Shown: positions 52,580 through 64,000, numbered from the stretch's first letter. The stretch: 64,000 nt of DNA from Seriola aureovittata (GCF_021018895.1 NC_079364.1:1450401-1514400), one strand, 5' to 3'. Program-made: numbers and translations. The notes: generated by a model from the sequence alone, not told the origin.

Positions 52580-52825
52580 CGTCACCTTCCTAAAATAATG
52601 GCCTAAGTCATGTTTTGACAAAAATGTTTTTTTTGCCTAAATCACCCCCTCATGATGCTGGCCACCTCTGGTAAAATCGCCTGAATCCTCAGTTGAGGGG
52701 AACATGCAATTCTACCCCCGGTTGTATAATGGCCTATGTCAAAAGTGTGACTCTTTTGTTGAGTTTTTTGTGTTTCCTGAAAAACCTGAAAAAATGACTT
52801 AGGCCATTATTTTAAGAGGGTGTCG
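52580..52825. mobile_element. MITE with 32-bp terminal inverted repeat
   Basis: The left end reads CGTCACCTTCCT, then AAAATAATGGCCTAAGTCAT. The reverse complement of the right end reads CGACACCCTCTT, then the same 20 bases. There are three differences in 32 bp. ATAT (or TA) flanks both sides as a possible target duplication. An internal TAATGGCCTATGTCA near 52727 is a third copy of the core. It encodes nothing and its superfamily is unknown to me. It is nested in the CACTA-like element. Confidence 0.65.
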
Positions 52826-53229
52826 ATATGACAAATATCTGTCTACACATTTTGTAAACGTCACGTTATCTTAACTTGAACTATCGCGACGTCTTGATGG
52901 ACAATGTATTAACTGACATTAACGCTGCTCATTACACTAACGCAGATCAATTAAACTGGGTCACGTGGAGAAACACAAACCAAACGTCGTTAGATTAACG
53001 TCGATTAAATTCACCTTTTTATTGGGCTTTGACTGAACACCTCCACGGGCTAACCCAGGTGGACACAGGTTATCAGCCCCGCGGGGCCAGGTACCGTTAG
53101 CATAGCAATCGCTAAGTTATCAGCTAACGCTAGCACTAGCTGGCTAGCTTGGTTAGCAAGGTGCATCTTCACCTGAGCTGTGATATTAACAGGGATGCTA
53201 ATCTTGGCTAGCGAAGAAACAGGCTTAAA

Positions 53230-53440
53230 ACCAAATTTACTTACCGGGAAATATTGAACTGCTGACTCCCCTGAGTGTCTTTGAGAACAACTGAACACAT
53301 AACAAGATATTTTCAGGAAAACAACATAAGGAGCTAACTTTGATGAACTGAAAACAAAATGACAAGTCAAATGTCCGAAGCATTGATCTGACGTCATATC
53401 CGGATCAACAGGCAGGTCCCCCTGTGTGTCAATCATTTGT
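53230..53440 (-). promoter_or_regulatory. Promoter-like segment with a strong splice donor, minus strand
   Basis: On the minus strand a palindromic CRE (TGACGTCA, + positions 53389-53396) is followed about 145 bases later by TTCCCG|GTAAGTAA, a near-perfect 5' splice site at 53244. The layout resembles a promoter and first non-coding exon. A 128-codon open frame covers the segment but resembles no protein. It may be part of the surrounding transposon. Transcription is inferred only. Confidence 0.3.
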
Positions 53441-53627
53441 TTTGATTTGACTTATTAATACACTGTATAGTTGGATTCTGACATAAAAGACAGTATAATG
53501 TTTGTCCACATATGTTGTCAGAACTATATGGAGAATACTGTGGAAAACAAGATCAAACTGAATTAGAAGATACAAGCTAAAAACAACAGACCCCCCCCCC
53601 CCTCAGCTCCACAGCCCCCCTCTTTCA

Positions 53628-53646
53628 GAGGTGACGTCATCACCTC
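53628..53646. promoter_or_regulatory. Small inverted repeat containing a CRE
   Basis: GAGGTGACGTCATCACCTC: seven-base arms GAGGTGA/TCACCTC around CGTCA, overlapping the palindromic CRE TGACGTCA. It lies just after a C12 run at 53591-53602. Confidence 0.4.
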
Positions 53647-54166
53647 CTCATTATAGGAACCTTAACAGGCAGATAGACCAATGGAGAAATGCCAGTTTTA
53701 GTTCTTCAGATCATCCCGGGGCTCTGAAGAACTATTTGTGAATAATTGGTTGATATTGTAAATTTACATCTGAATTTAATAAATAAAAGTGTTATAAAGT
53801 CAATAGTGGTGCGTATGTTATTTGTAATTAAGTTTCCAACCCCACTTTAGTTGAAAGACTACATACAGAGACTTAACAGTTTAATCTGCATTTCTTCAGT
53901 TTATTATATTTTATGAAAAATGTAAGAAAATTGATCTGAATCTGAGTCAGTAAATATTGTATTTAGATTCTGCTTCTACAGGTTTTAACATTACTTTACA
54001 CTTATAGATTCAATGTTGACACAAATACTGCAAGTTGAAATTTGAGATGATTTTAATCTGTTTTACACAGTATTTTTTACTTTGTCTTCCAAAACAAAAG
54101 GTTTACTTTACAATATTAAGCTTGTGTTAATGTTTAATTGATTGACACTTAATTTTATTATTAGAA

Positions 54167-54410
54167 AAATGTTTCTCTGCAGAAACTTTAGTGGCGTCAC
54201 TTTATTGATGGTGTTTGATCATAATGATTTAGGAAAAATCTGGACAGTTTTTCTCTGCAGAACTACGAGTGGCGTCACTGTATTGAAAGTATCATAATAA
54301 TTTAGGAAAAATCTGAAACTTGAGTGGATTCACTTTATTAAAGGAGTTTGATCATAATAAATTAGGAGAAATCTGTAAAATAACAGTTTTTCTCTGTAGA
54401 AATATTAATG
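54167..54410 (+). repeat. About 70-80-bp imperfect tandem repeat, three units
   Basis: The blocks TTTCTCTGCAGAA, GTGGCGTCACTTTATTGA, TTTGATCATAATGATTTAGG and AAAAATCTGG recur three times with substitutions and small gaps. They lie near the right end of the CACTA-like element, as expected of subterminal repeats. Confidence 0.6.
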
Positions 54411-54725
54411 AAACTTTCTGTAAATGTATTGTTTTTACACTTTACTTGAATTAGGATATTTTACTTTAATTTTACAGTTTTTGTTCTGCAGCCGCTGCTG
54501 TCAGTCATTTGACCATGTTTTTTTTTACAATTTTCTTTTACAGTGCAGGTGTTTACGGTGGAGCACCTGAAGTTGCTCATCGACCTCCCGGATCATCTTC
54601 TTCATTAAGGTTTACAATCTGTATGTATATGTTGTCACACTGATTGTCCACATCATTTATTATTGATCCTTCCTCTTCCAGGTGTCTTTCATTTTTCCCC
54701 TGAAAGTTCGTCCAGATGTAAACTC

Positions 54726-55280
54726 TTTAAAAATCCTCTTTTATGATTCATATTTAGTTTAACATGTTTTCACACATAAAAACTGAAGCTCATCTCCTTT
54801 TCTTTCCTGATTGAAAAATCTGGCCTTGAGCCCCGCCCACCACCTGCTGGCTCCAGGTGGACAGGTGAAAGAGCAGAGAGGAGGAAGACGGTCAGAGGAG
54901 GAAACAGAGAGACTCAGCCTCATGTTTGAGCCTCAGTCAGACCCAGACTCAGAGGAGGAGTCTGAGACCAGAACCAGAGACTAGCAGACGGGTCAGAACC
55001 GTTAGCGTAGTTAGCATCTTTCATTTGCTTATGTTGTTTGTTAGCTTGTAACTGGCCGTGGCTGACACAGTGATAGCGGTTGTGCTAATGCTAACTCTCT
55101 CTCTGTACTGAAAAGGTTTCAGGTGTATTTAGCCCCGCCCCCCTGTCCCCACAAGCTGACAGGATTGGTTCCTGAGGTTTGTGACGTATGAAACCCTGAC
55201 TGTCTGAATCTGTTCAATCTTCTTATGGATCAACACTTCAAATGAAACACAGGAGAAGTCTAAAATATGGGACTTTTAAT
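54726..55280. mobile_element. Decayed DNA transposon, about 550 bp
   Basis: The right end, AATATGGGACTTTTAA, resembles the inverted form of a TTAAAGGTCCCATATT terminus abundant in fish. The left end (TTTAAAAATCCTCTTTTATG) matches it only loosely. Inside are CCCCGCCCAC and CCCCGCCCCC motifs and a short remnant reading FEPQSDPDSEEESETRTRD, which has the acidic SEEE style of some transposase N-termini. It is not functional. Confidence 0.4.
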
Positions 55281-57727
55281 TGTGAAAATAAAGATCTTTG
55301 TCTTCTGGGTTAGAATGAAGTTTTTCGTCTGTGTGTACGTCTAGTGTACCCTAGTTTACTTTTGTTAAAGGTATTTACACCACGTTATCCAGACAGATGT
55401 GCACATCAGCCTCCTGAACTATTCGGACAGTTTACATCAACGTGTGAAGCTAAAAGCAGCTGGATGAAGAGTGAAGACGAAGCATCACCTGAGTTCCATT
55501 TCTTCAGCCTGTAAACTGTTCTCATTAAGGTCTTCTGGGCCTGTAATGACTCATTAATGTTGCTCTGTGTTCTCTACAGTTCGTTACAAAAACACTAAAC
55601 AAGACGAGTCATGGGCCGACGAGCCTGCAGCGTTGATGAGCCTGCAGTGCAGTGTGGGTAATTAGGCAGCTCGGACTAATCAATCATCGCACTCCTCCTC
55701 TTCTTTTAAAGGGAGAGCGGAGCAGATTAGCAGCTGGGTGGTTCTGTAGCGTATGACACTGAATCAAACCGAGGACAGGTTTTTTTTTTTCTCGGCTGCC
55801 AGCTCTCATCAGATCGAACACCTGAAGAATCTGATCCTGACACCTGATCCAGCGACGCTCTGTTGTTTTAAAAATGATTGATCGCCGTTTGAGGAAAGTG
55901 AAGAGCACTTTGATCGACATCACAAACCTCAGAATGAAAAACACTGTTTACTTTGAAAGCTGTGATGGATGCAGGCAGTTATCTGGGCCACACCATTAAA
56001 CATCAGATAAATCCACTCATTTGTCAGAGATAAGAGGGATCAAACGCATTTATTAAAATAACATTAAATCAAATATTAGCTGAGAAATAGCAATTACATG
56101 CTGCTCATCTTTAATTTCAATGGAACACCTGGACGTACCTGCAGCACCCGAGGCAAAACCACTAGTTCTGAGCCAATCACAAACCAGTATGGAACATACA
56201 TAAGCATGAAGCCTCCAGGCCACAAACACAGAGAACAACATTATTTACACATTCATAGATTTTGGATTTTTCAATGAGGGAGAAGTAGGAGGAGTCATGT
56301 GAAGAATTTTTAACATGGTAATTGTTATTCGCAGCGTAACACGTGTGAACACATCTTTAAACTTTCAGGTCCACAAAATGAACGAAAAACAGAATCTAAT
56401 GCATTTATTTAGTCCAATATATTAGCTGATTTAAAGTCGCAGGGTGAATGGACACCCCCCCCCTCTAGTGGTCATTAGAGGAACTGCAGGTTTCAGCACT
56501 TCAGTGTTGGCTTCATGCTTCAGCCCCGGAGCTTGATGCTTGCATTAATTAATTAAATCTTAATCAGAGCATCTTAATAGCTTAATAACTAAAATAGTTA
56601 CAAAGTTATTTTCTAAGTATTTCTCATTTCACAAAAATCCACATTTGTTGCCGTGGTGATTACCTGTAGTACTTAAAAGTCTCATATCAATAGAAGTGAC
56701 GTCTCTCAGTAAACGCACCATGTAAACGGAACATTTTGCCCTCAGACAGGACTGATAAGGTGATGTGCAGGTTTGCTGCCACGCTGCTCAGGTTCTTTTT
56801 AAAGTGTGTCTCCCTCAGGATGAGAGGCAGAGTGCAGCCATATCCCCCGCGGAGACCGTCACGGATCCAGCAGGACTTTTCCCAAAAGCACAGCGTGAGA
56901 AAAAAGCTCTCCAGAGTCACGGTCGATTCATCACGGTGCTGAGGAAGCTGGGAAAACATCACCTCCGCTGCAGCAGCAAAAACCCCCACACTGAACCGGT
57001 GGAAGGAAACAGAGGATGGAGATTAAAGTGTAACGACAGGAAAGGAGGAGGTAGTGAGGGAAATCAGCTCCTTAATACGAGGATCAGACTCAGGGATATC
57101 GCTGTCTTTAGATGGTCACTGTGTCTGATGAGTGGAATATAGATTCAAGAATTCTTTCCATAACTCAGCCAATAAACATGATGTGGGCTCCCAACCAATC
57201 ACAGCTTGCTGATCCTGACTCAGTCAGGATGGTGAAATTTTATGACAATATCAGATCATTTCTGTGGAAAAAGTTCATGAGCTTTCCATCTAAACATGGA
57301 GGCTCGTGACCACAGCTGGCAGGTTAGCGCGATGGTTTTTTTGCCCCCTGGTTTTAGATAAATCTTCTTCGGTCCAGCTCCAGCAGCCGGATTCTATCAT
57401 TCAGATTAACGTGGAGAGAGGAGATAAAAGTTTTTATCACACACCGCAGACTCTCTCTCCTTCTTGGTTTTTCCTTGCATTACTTTTCCTCCAAAATAAA
57501 ATATTCCTTTTCTCTTCTTCTTCTCCTTCTGTCCCTGCAGTTCTATGAAAACTCTTGTTGTTCACTCTTTGCTCATGTAAAAAAAGAAAAAGAAAAAAGA
57601 ATGAAATAAACCAAATGATGCCCTCAGGTGAGGTCACACCTCACACAGGTTGAATCATTCATTCGTCTTAAAATTCAGCGATTAAGGTTCAGGTTGTTTT
57701 TCCACTCAGTGTCCTTGGTTAATCAGC
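55281..57727. other. Intergenic, no gene seen
   Basis: Mostly unique sequence with one inverted repeat-family fragment (56463-56510). Reading frames near 56687-57142 overlap on both strands and resemble nothing known. No splice-linked exon was recognised. Confidence 0.4.
56463..56510 (-). mobile_element. Inverted fragment of the 46180-type repeat
   Basis: The reverse complement of this stretch (GCCAACACTGAAG, then CTGCAGTTCCTCTAATGACC and ACTAGAG) matches the start of the 46180 element with only a few differences. Only the terminal 48 bp is present. Confidence 0.6.
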
Positions 57728-57781
57728 TGTGTGTGTTTATGTGTGTGTGTTTGTGTGTGTTTGTGTGTGTGTGTGTGTGTT

Positions 57782-57827
<46 letters not shown>
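57728..57827 (+). repeat. (GT)n microsatellite with GTTT interruptions
   Basis: 100 bp of GT with several extra Ts and one AT step, ending in 46 bp of pure repeat. Confidence 0.93.
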
Positions 57828-57830
<3 letters not shown>

Positions 57831-59461
57831 CATGCTGATCTGCCCTCTTGAAGAGATGAGTTAAGGCTTTGCTTTATAAATGTGTTTATTCACTTACAGT
57901 GATGATTACACCTGCCAGCAGGGACAAAGTTAATTTGATGTGTTTGCACACTGACGTCTGCTAATGCTTGGGAGTTGTGTGAGATTTTGAATTTTAAGTA
58001 ACTGTAACAATAAAATGCACCATGCACTATTTCAATTTAGTTATGTTTATGGTCCATCTCCCTTTTTGCCGCATGGTTAACATGAGAATCGTTGAGGAGG
58101 AATTAACTGCTGTTACAGCTGACGGGGACGACAGCTAAGTCAGATGAAAATATAATCACAGACCTGAGAACCGCAGGCGAGTTAAATAGTTCATGGTTTT
58201 AGAAAAACACATTTTATTTACAGCTCATGGCCACTGGTTTGAATCCGCCTTGAGTGCTCCTGTCCTGTGTGAGCAGTTTACCCTCACTGAGCACTATGGA
58301 ACATAACACCAACACTGGATAGTTCCTCCCTTTGCTCTCAGACAGCATGTCATAGATTCAACAGGATGTTGGAAACTGTCCTCTGAGATTCTGCTCCATG
58401 TTAAAGGTTCTGTAAACGAGACGTTACACTGAGACCTCAGGCTTCAGACAAAGAAAGAGACCAGACCAGAGCTCAGGTTGACTGGACATGGGGACTAGAT
58501 CAAGGATCAAAACTCTGGTCGGCCACTGAATCATCAAAACAAAAGGTTTTAACCAGCTCCGTCAATGTCATTCGTGCAGCCGGTCCCAGTGGATCAGTCC
58601 AAGGCTGAATTTCTTTCCCAGTCTCACCATGGAATCATTTACAGAACCTTTAAAACAAACACTCAGCAGATAATCATGAAAATAATCATCACATGCAGCC
58701 TTAAAAGTAAGCTCTGTAAGATTCTTGATGATGATAATTCTCACTGGTCTGAGGATAATATTAAACTGTGAAAACTGAAGCCTATTAACGCCGTCAGGGA
58801 CGTCTTTTATTTGGGCTACCTGTCCGTCATCAGTGGCCTCTGCCTGTAATTTGTTCTGGATTGTCTCTCGTCTCCACCGTTGTATGTTTTGGTATTCCTG
58901 ACTGACGCTCTGGCTTGTCAGACGCTGCTGTTGTGTGCTTCCTGTCTGTGTACATGTTTATCCTGTCCGCAGCCTGACAACACATGCAACATAAGAGAGC
59001 GGGGCCGGCCTGCTGTATTAAGAGATAAGACGCTGCAGATGAGGCTGACGACAGAGCAGCCAAATGTCAGCCTGTCACAGTGCTGATGAGTCACAGGGCG
59101 AGAGAGCTGTGACATTTCTCCACAGAGGAGGTGTGAAGGATGGAGGGGACGGGCCAGGGTCTGGATGTGTGTCAGGGTGGAGAACAAAGACCATGTTCAC
59201 AAGTTTCTCTTTCATGAAAGCGGATAAAAATGGCATAAATCACACGACCGCCTCTTTGCTTTTAATCCAGATACATGGGGTAACATTTTCTGTTATTAGG
59301 GAATCTGACAAGCGGCAAGGACAGGCTGCATTGTAGTTAAAAAGATCAGTGAGAGCAATTTTAAAGGTTCAAGCCAGTTTAAAGTGTCCTCTCTGGCCTC
59401 TGTCGCAGTTTAATAGTAATCAAATAAAACTTCATGACTATAATGACAAGCTACTGACATG
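57828..59461. other. Intergenic, no gene seen
   Basis: Unique sequence; the segment 58940-59340 is a candidate conserved element (next entry). No coding exon. Confidence 0.4.
58940..59340. promoter_or_regulatory. Candidate conserved non-coding element
   Basis: Unique segment containing AGAGATAAGACGCTGCAGAT (GATA core), TTCATGAAAGCGGATAAAAA, TTGCTTTTAATCCAGATACA and GCGGCAAGGACAGGCTGC. No repeat features. Inferred from composition only. Confidence 0.28.
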
Positions 59462-59464
59462 TTA

Positions 59465-59849
59465 AAGGAGCTAATTGTAAGTTTTGCTATTGCTACATAG
59501 CTAACATTAGCGTTAACATCTGTTTATCTACCAGTCTAGAGGAAATGTTCAACCTCAAACTTCATTCCTTCACTCACTAACAGCTGTCTCCAGAGGTGGA
59601 GAGCAACCCTCTTGTTTTGTTTCTATTTCTATCACTTCTTTTCTTCTACTGAAGTTAGCATGCTAACCAGCTAGCTCAGTCGGTTCTCATCACTTTGTGA
59701 TACCAAGTCTGTCCTGACAGAGCAGCTGCTGAGAGGACGTATTATAACCTCTTGTCGATGGCTGAAGCTCTTGCGAAGACTGGTAGGTAAACAGCTGTTA
59801 ATGCTAATGTGTGCTATGTGGCAACAGCAAGACTTACAAATAGCTCCTT
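59465..59849. mobile_element. MITE with about 76-bp terminal inverted repeats
   Basis: The left arm begins AAGGAGCTAATTGTAAGTTT and runs to TACCAGTCT. The reverse complement of the right arm begins AAGGAGCTATTTGTAAGTCT and runs to the same TACCAGTCT. I count roughly ten differences over 76 bp. TTA flanks both ends (59462-59464 and 59850-59852), as in PIF/Harbinger-type target duplications. The centre is non-coding. Confidence 0.65.
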
Positions 59850-60256
59850 TTATTAGTTTACACAACTTATTTTCAGTGTTGGTAGGCGACGACTGCTCCG
59901 GTCAAATGCACCGTTCACTCTCAAGTAAGGATTAATGTGCAAGATGAACCTTAAAGATGAACTTGAAAACCCTCTTAAAATCCTGTTTTAGCCGGTTTAG
60001 CTTCTCACCTGGCAGTAGTGATGTACAGGTGTATTCCAGCGCTGTGACATCACTCTTGGGCGTGGTTACAGGTGCAACACCCAGCCAATCAGAGGTGACA
60101 CAGGCTTGAGTTTCTTTGTGAATATGTTTAATTGATAAATTATCTAATAACAACAGTAACTTTATTAGTTGCCAACATTTCTCTACTTGTTCTAATATCT
60201 TGTTCCTTCTGCTATTTTCTCAAATAGTTAACTTCTAAAAATTAGAGACTGTGGAG

Positions 60257-60324
60257 CCCACAGGTCGTCTGTGCAGCAGGTTATTATGACCCGTAGTTAC
60301 GTTTTGTTGCTAGGCAACACCTAG
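60257..60324 (+). repeat. Dispersed repeat fragment, inverted partner of 33143-33210
   Basis: A gap-free 68-bp match to the reverse complement of 33143-33210, with about ten differences. It includes GTCTGTGCAGCAGGTTAT and GTTTTGTTGCTAGG, and it continues into CTAGTGGTCATAATAATTAC. Confidence 0.6.
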
Positions 60325-62717
60325 TGGTCATAATAATTACGACAGGAGCAAAGGGAAAAGTGTCGGTGATGTAGTATTAAGAGTGATAAAGTCCACGTCA
60401 GGAGGAGGTGGTGGTGGATTGATGGGTCAACAAAAAACCTAACCAAGCCATGACCGTTATCGTGGTTACCATGGTGACAAAGGTGGGTATCGCTGTTGGT
60501 ACAGTCCACTGCTCTGAAGCAGTCTGGCATGTGTATTATTTTATCCACAGTTAATTTACTTAGAGTCATGACTTGGCTGAAACTCTCCATTAGACGGAAT
60601 AAAATCTTCCGTATTTATCTTCTCTACTTTCTTTATGGCATCACGCTCACGACTGATTCCCGTCTGACAGCAGTGTGAGACAGGAACTGTCTCTTCACAC
60701 ACACACAGATATTCGGGGCATCAAACTTCACAGCTCTCGCAGCCGCCAGGGTTTCCTGGTTTCCTCTTCTCGAGGCCAAAAGACCAAAGACTGACAGGAG
60801 CCGACATGACAGCACATCTACTACACATATTTGTCTCCGAAGAGGCGCAGTCGTCTCCCCCTCATCCTCTCAAGAGACGACTGACGGGGTCAAAAATAAA
60901 CCTTAAGGCAAAATGTTGATTTGAGATGAGCAGATTTAAGAATATTCTATTAGAAGTTAATAAGAAATCCCAAAGTTTTAATGGTCTGATATCACATGCA
61001 ATAAATAAAGTGGAGATAGTGTCTAAGTCAAATTGGTTTCTATAATTAAAACACAGCCGGTGTGGTCCTGGATACACTGAATTAAACAGACAGTGTTAAA
61101 TCCTGTCACAGATCTCTCAGATTAGGACTCATTTCTGGGGATTTGTGTGGCAGTATGGCTGGAGATAAGAAAGACTTAAATAAGCAGACAGTCTGAGTGT
61201 TGGACATGCTGCTTTACAGAACAGTGTCTGGAGAAGTTCTTTCATATTGAACGTTTCTGCAGCTCATGACGATGAACATTCAGGTCTGATGCAGGAAGTC
61301 ATGCAGCAGTGTGGAAAAACAAAGATGGTGGATGAGTGTGTCAGACTTGAACTGCAGGCGATCGGAGTTCGTGTAACTCTAGTGTCAGCAGGGCCGTAGC
61401 CAGTAGCTTGAAAAATAGCTGAGCAGTTTCTCAGTTGGTCACTTGATTTGGTCGAACCTATTCTGCCTCTCAGGATTTGGCCGAGGGTATAATATAATGC
61501 CTATTCCTGCATTGTTCTCCTCTCTTTGCTCTTCCCCTGCCTGTTACCACCAGAAACAACTTCCCCTCCGACACCATATCGCAGCGACACCATCGCTGCA
61601 TGTCGTCTGTTCCCCTTTAGCAGAATGACAATAAGTGCAGCCAGAGAAGTTCTCCACCAGCGATTATTTTATTTTTTTATCCGGCTGTTTTTAGCTTTGA
61701 ATTTTATCCTTCTACAATAATGACCCAGGTCTGGACCTCGGTGACCTCATTGGCTGCAGGCATGACTGGGAGCAAGGACTCTGCCTAATCTTAACCAAGT
61801 TTTATAGTTGCTGATCCTGAACCGTGCTTTTTGCCATTAATGTCATAAGAAAATTGCTTTGTGCAGATATTGTGGAAAGTGAGAATTTTTTAAAACCTCA
61901 GTATTGTGCATAAAAAGTGTTGTAACTGAACTCCAACTCGGGTTTTGCACAATTGTCCAACATCAGTGTTTTTATCTGGTGAAAAGGTTTTATTGAGCTG
62001 GTGAAGTGTTGTCCATTTCAGGATAAAAAGCTTTGCACGGGTGAATCACATTGAGACTTTTACTGTGAAGAGACTACAGGAAGTGCTTTGTATTTGTAAC
62101 CTAAGTTAGTAGCATCACTGCTGTTGTTTTAAATATTTAAATGACGTATTAGACTATAATATTTAAACAGATGAGCTGCAGGCGACAGGATCTTACTGTG
62201 GTCTGTAAGAACCAGCTACCTGCCAACATGTCATCCAGGTGAACCGCTGCGACCTGCTCCTGACTCATCTCACCTATTTGTTCCTTCATTACGGAGGATG
62301 TGTGAGGTTCATATGAAATGTCTCCTGTGTTTCATCAGTCAGGTCTCACTCATTCATCCATCTAAGGAGCACTCACAGCCCGCGAGCAGATCGTTCAGAT
62401 TCAGCCGGGTTCCTCAGATGAATGAATGAACCCACAGAGCTACATGTGACCTGTAACCCTCACTTTAGACTGATGCCCCCTCCCCCCTCTCTCGTGAAGC
62501 ACCCCTGGGGGACTCTGGATCTTTAGAAGTCTGTGCTGAAGGCTCCACCTCTCATGTGATTGATGGTTGTCCTGATGGCGAGCTGTCGGATTTAATCGGC
62601 GGCAAAGATCTGCCGCGCTGCTCGCCTTGAATATCAAACGGCTCGCGACCTTCGCCAAACTTCTCCCAGCTATGTGAGACACACATGGGAGGTGACAGGA
62701 GTCTTGTGCGTGTGTGA

Positions 62718-62718
<1 letters not shown>
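60325..62718. other. Intergenic, no gene seen
   Basis: Unique sequence, with no exon, RNA gene or transposon terminus recognised. Confidence 0.4.

Positions 62719-62784
<66 letters not shown>
62719..62784 (+). repeat. (TG)n microsatellite
   Basis: 66 bp of TG with a single TA step, followed by TTTGTTTGGTTGTG. Confidence 0.95.
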
Positions 62785-62786
<2 letters not shown>

Positions 62787-64000
62787 TTTGGTTGTGTTTG
62801 TGTGCACCAGAGTTTTCCACAAATTCGGATAGCAGGTGTAGCGATGAGTCTTTGTAATGTAAAGTGTGACAGCACCACTTTCTCACGTCCCGCTGTGTGT
62901 ATCTACTGGCTGAAGTTTGTTTCCTCCTCTGAAGAACAGTCTGGGTGAATAACATTTCTCTTAAGGTCTGAGACCCTCGGGAACGCCGTCGATTCAACGG
63001 CAGCGCTCCTTTTTCTGCGTTAGCGTTGTGATGTTTTGAATCTTCATATTTCCTGCCCCTCAGGACCCTACTGTACTGAATATACCTGCCGTGTGAACGA
63101 CTTTATTGATTTTCAAAGTCAGATTGATCCAATACGCTGCTGATAATCAACTGTCCCTGCAGCTCCTGGGAAACGTACCCTTGAGGTTCTTTTTCTCAAA
63201 TATACACCAAACTTCTTCTTGCTGGAGAAAACAAACCTGAACGAGTTTCAAGGGTGCACAGAAACTTTTCTGAGCTCTGCTGAGTTGACCTACTTGTTCC
63301 TTAAGGTGAAATTATTTGGAAAGTTGACACATAGATGATGAATAAATCTGAAAACTACATTTGCAGGAAAGAATTGCAGCAGCTAAATCAAATGCAGGGG
63401 AATTCTCCTTTTCCTTCTCCTCCCACTTTGGATTACTCAACTCCCTCTACTCTGCAGGCCTGGTCTCTTTAAGATTCTCAGTCTGCTTCAGACAAAGAGC
63501 TTGTTGTGATGCTGAACAGTGTCTGAACTCTGCTGTGGGGGTCTGCGTCCAACAATATCTCTAACTTTCTGGAAAAAATCCGACAACCACGCCGACTGAC
63601 CAGGTGTGTGTAGGTGTGAAAGTGGGCAGCTTTTTTTCTTTTTTTTCATTCTTCACAGATTTTTGACAAGTTTTTCAAAGACACAATTCAGTTGTCAGTT
63701 TCCATGTGAACGACGGAGGACAGTGTCTGAAGATGTTCCACTTTTCTACAGTTCGTTGCATCAAAACTCCAAAGACTTTGACTTCAGGCTGTCAGCCAGT
63801 CTTCAGGTGTGGACGTACAAACTAGTTTGTTTTAATGCAGGCATGGTGACAAACCAGCAAAGGTCACATGAGCAACTAAGAGCAACAAGGGCAAGACAGA
63901 CACACCTCAACCTAACTTTCAAACACCTTCAAATTGAATGATTTTTGTTGTGGTGATTTACTTTGTCCCCACGAGGAAAACAAGTCCCCGTAATGTGTAG
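62785..64000. other. Intergenic, no gene seen
   Basis: Unique sequence to the window edge. The reading frames at 63361-63941 have no family resemblance. Confidence 0.4.

Larger units (their letters stand above)
51050..54545. mobile_element. CACTA/EnSpm-like non-autonomous element, about 3.5 kb
   Basis: The left terminus is CACTGTAAAAAATATCC (51050) and the right terminus is TTTTCTTTTACAGTG (ending 54545), i.e. CACTGTAAAA inverted. The subterminal motif ATATCCTAATT near 51062 recurs inverted near 54450. Both ends are flanked by CA. There is no recognisable transposase. The inside holds a smaller MITE, an AATAAA near 52136, a promoter-like segment on the minus strand and an imperfect tandem repeat. 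CACTA elements end in CACTR and carry subterminal repeats, which fits; the full family was not identified. Confidence 0.5.

Noticed and set aside
53050..53436. Minus-strand 128-codon reading frame
   Set aside because: No family resemblance and Ala/Val/Leu-rich without motifs. It is better read as a non-coding promoter-like part of a transposon.
62440..62997. 185-codon minus-strand reading frame
   Set aside because: Its middle is a (CA)n tract and its ends resemble nothing known.

Overview
This is vertebrate, almost certainly teleost (probably percomorph) genomic DNA. It has one split nuclear-receptor gene with GT-AG introns, long (CA/GT)n microsatellites throughout, fish-type DNA transposon and LINE debris, and an isolated eukaryotic tRNA gene. 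There is no bacterial-style gene organisation. The species cannot be told from the sequence alone.

Gene content is very low. Positions 1-4065 hold the 3' end of a retinoic-acid-receptor-related orphan receptor alpha gene (rora-type) on the + strand. Six coding exons (1076-1197, 1295-1427, 2051-2158, 2665-2775, 2896-3008, 3268-3432) encode essentially the whole ligand-binding domain through the AF-2 helix and stop. A 3' UTR of about 0.6 kb and a polyadenylation signal follow. The DNA-binding domain lies upstream of the window. A tRNA-Val(UAC) gene sits at 7582-7654. I recognise no other intact gene. From about 4.1 kb to the end the window is intergenic or gene-desert-like, with short candidate conserved non-coding segments (near 0.6, 32.6, 38.6, 39.8, 43.1, 47.3, 50.8 and 59.1 kb) that could be regulatory but cannot be proven without alignment.

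The dominant structure is an AT-rich satellite array of about 20 kb (10876-30870). It is built from three short modules that each start with ATG: 15 bp ATGCCTTACTATACT, 11 bp ATGACGTTTTT and 10 bp ATGACTTTTT. They combine into 36-, 26- and 25-bp monomers, and these are arranged in higher-order repeats with periods of 385 bp, 1,098 bp and about 2.37 kb. Before it lies a 0.9-kb (GGTAA)n-type array (8331-9243), which read on the + strand is a dense field of consensus 5' splice sites. Two perfect CTCF-core matches in divergent orientation (4938-4951 on -, 9370-9383 on +) lie between rora and the satellite.

The right half (31-64 kb) is ordinary fish intergenic DNA carrying transposons. There is a nested hAT-like/LINE cluster at 47.9-49.7 kb, in which an internally deleted L2-type LINE keeps only its 5' part and 3' tail. 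A CACTA/EnSpm-like non-autonomous element of about 3.5 kb (51050-54545) carries a smaller MITE with a 32-bp terminal inverted repeat. Another MITE at 59465-59849 has terminal inverted repeats of about 76 bp. Several dispersed repeat families are present as inverted pairs (33143/60257 and 46180/56463).

The leads I would look at first are the modular satellite and its nested higher-order structure; rora exon 5, flanked by complementary (TG)n and (CA)n tracts; the splice-donor-like pentanucleotide array and the divergent CTCF pair just past rora; and a 27-bp motif shared by two non-repetitive segments 33 kb apart.
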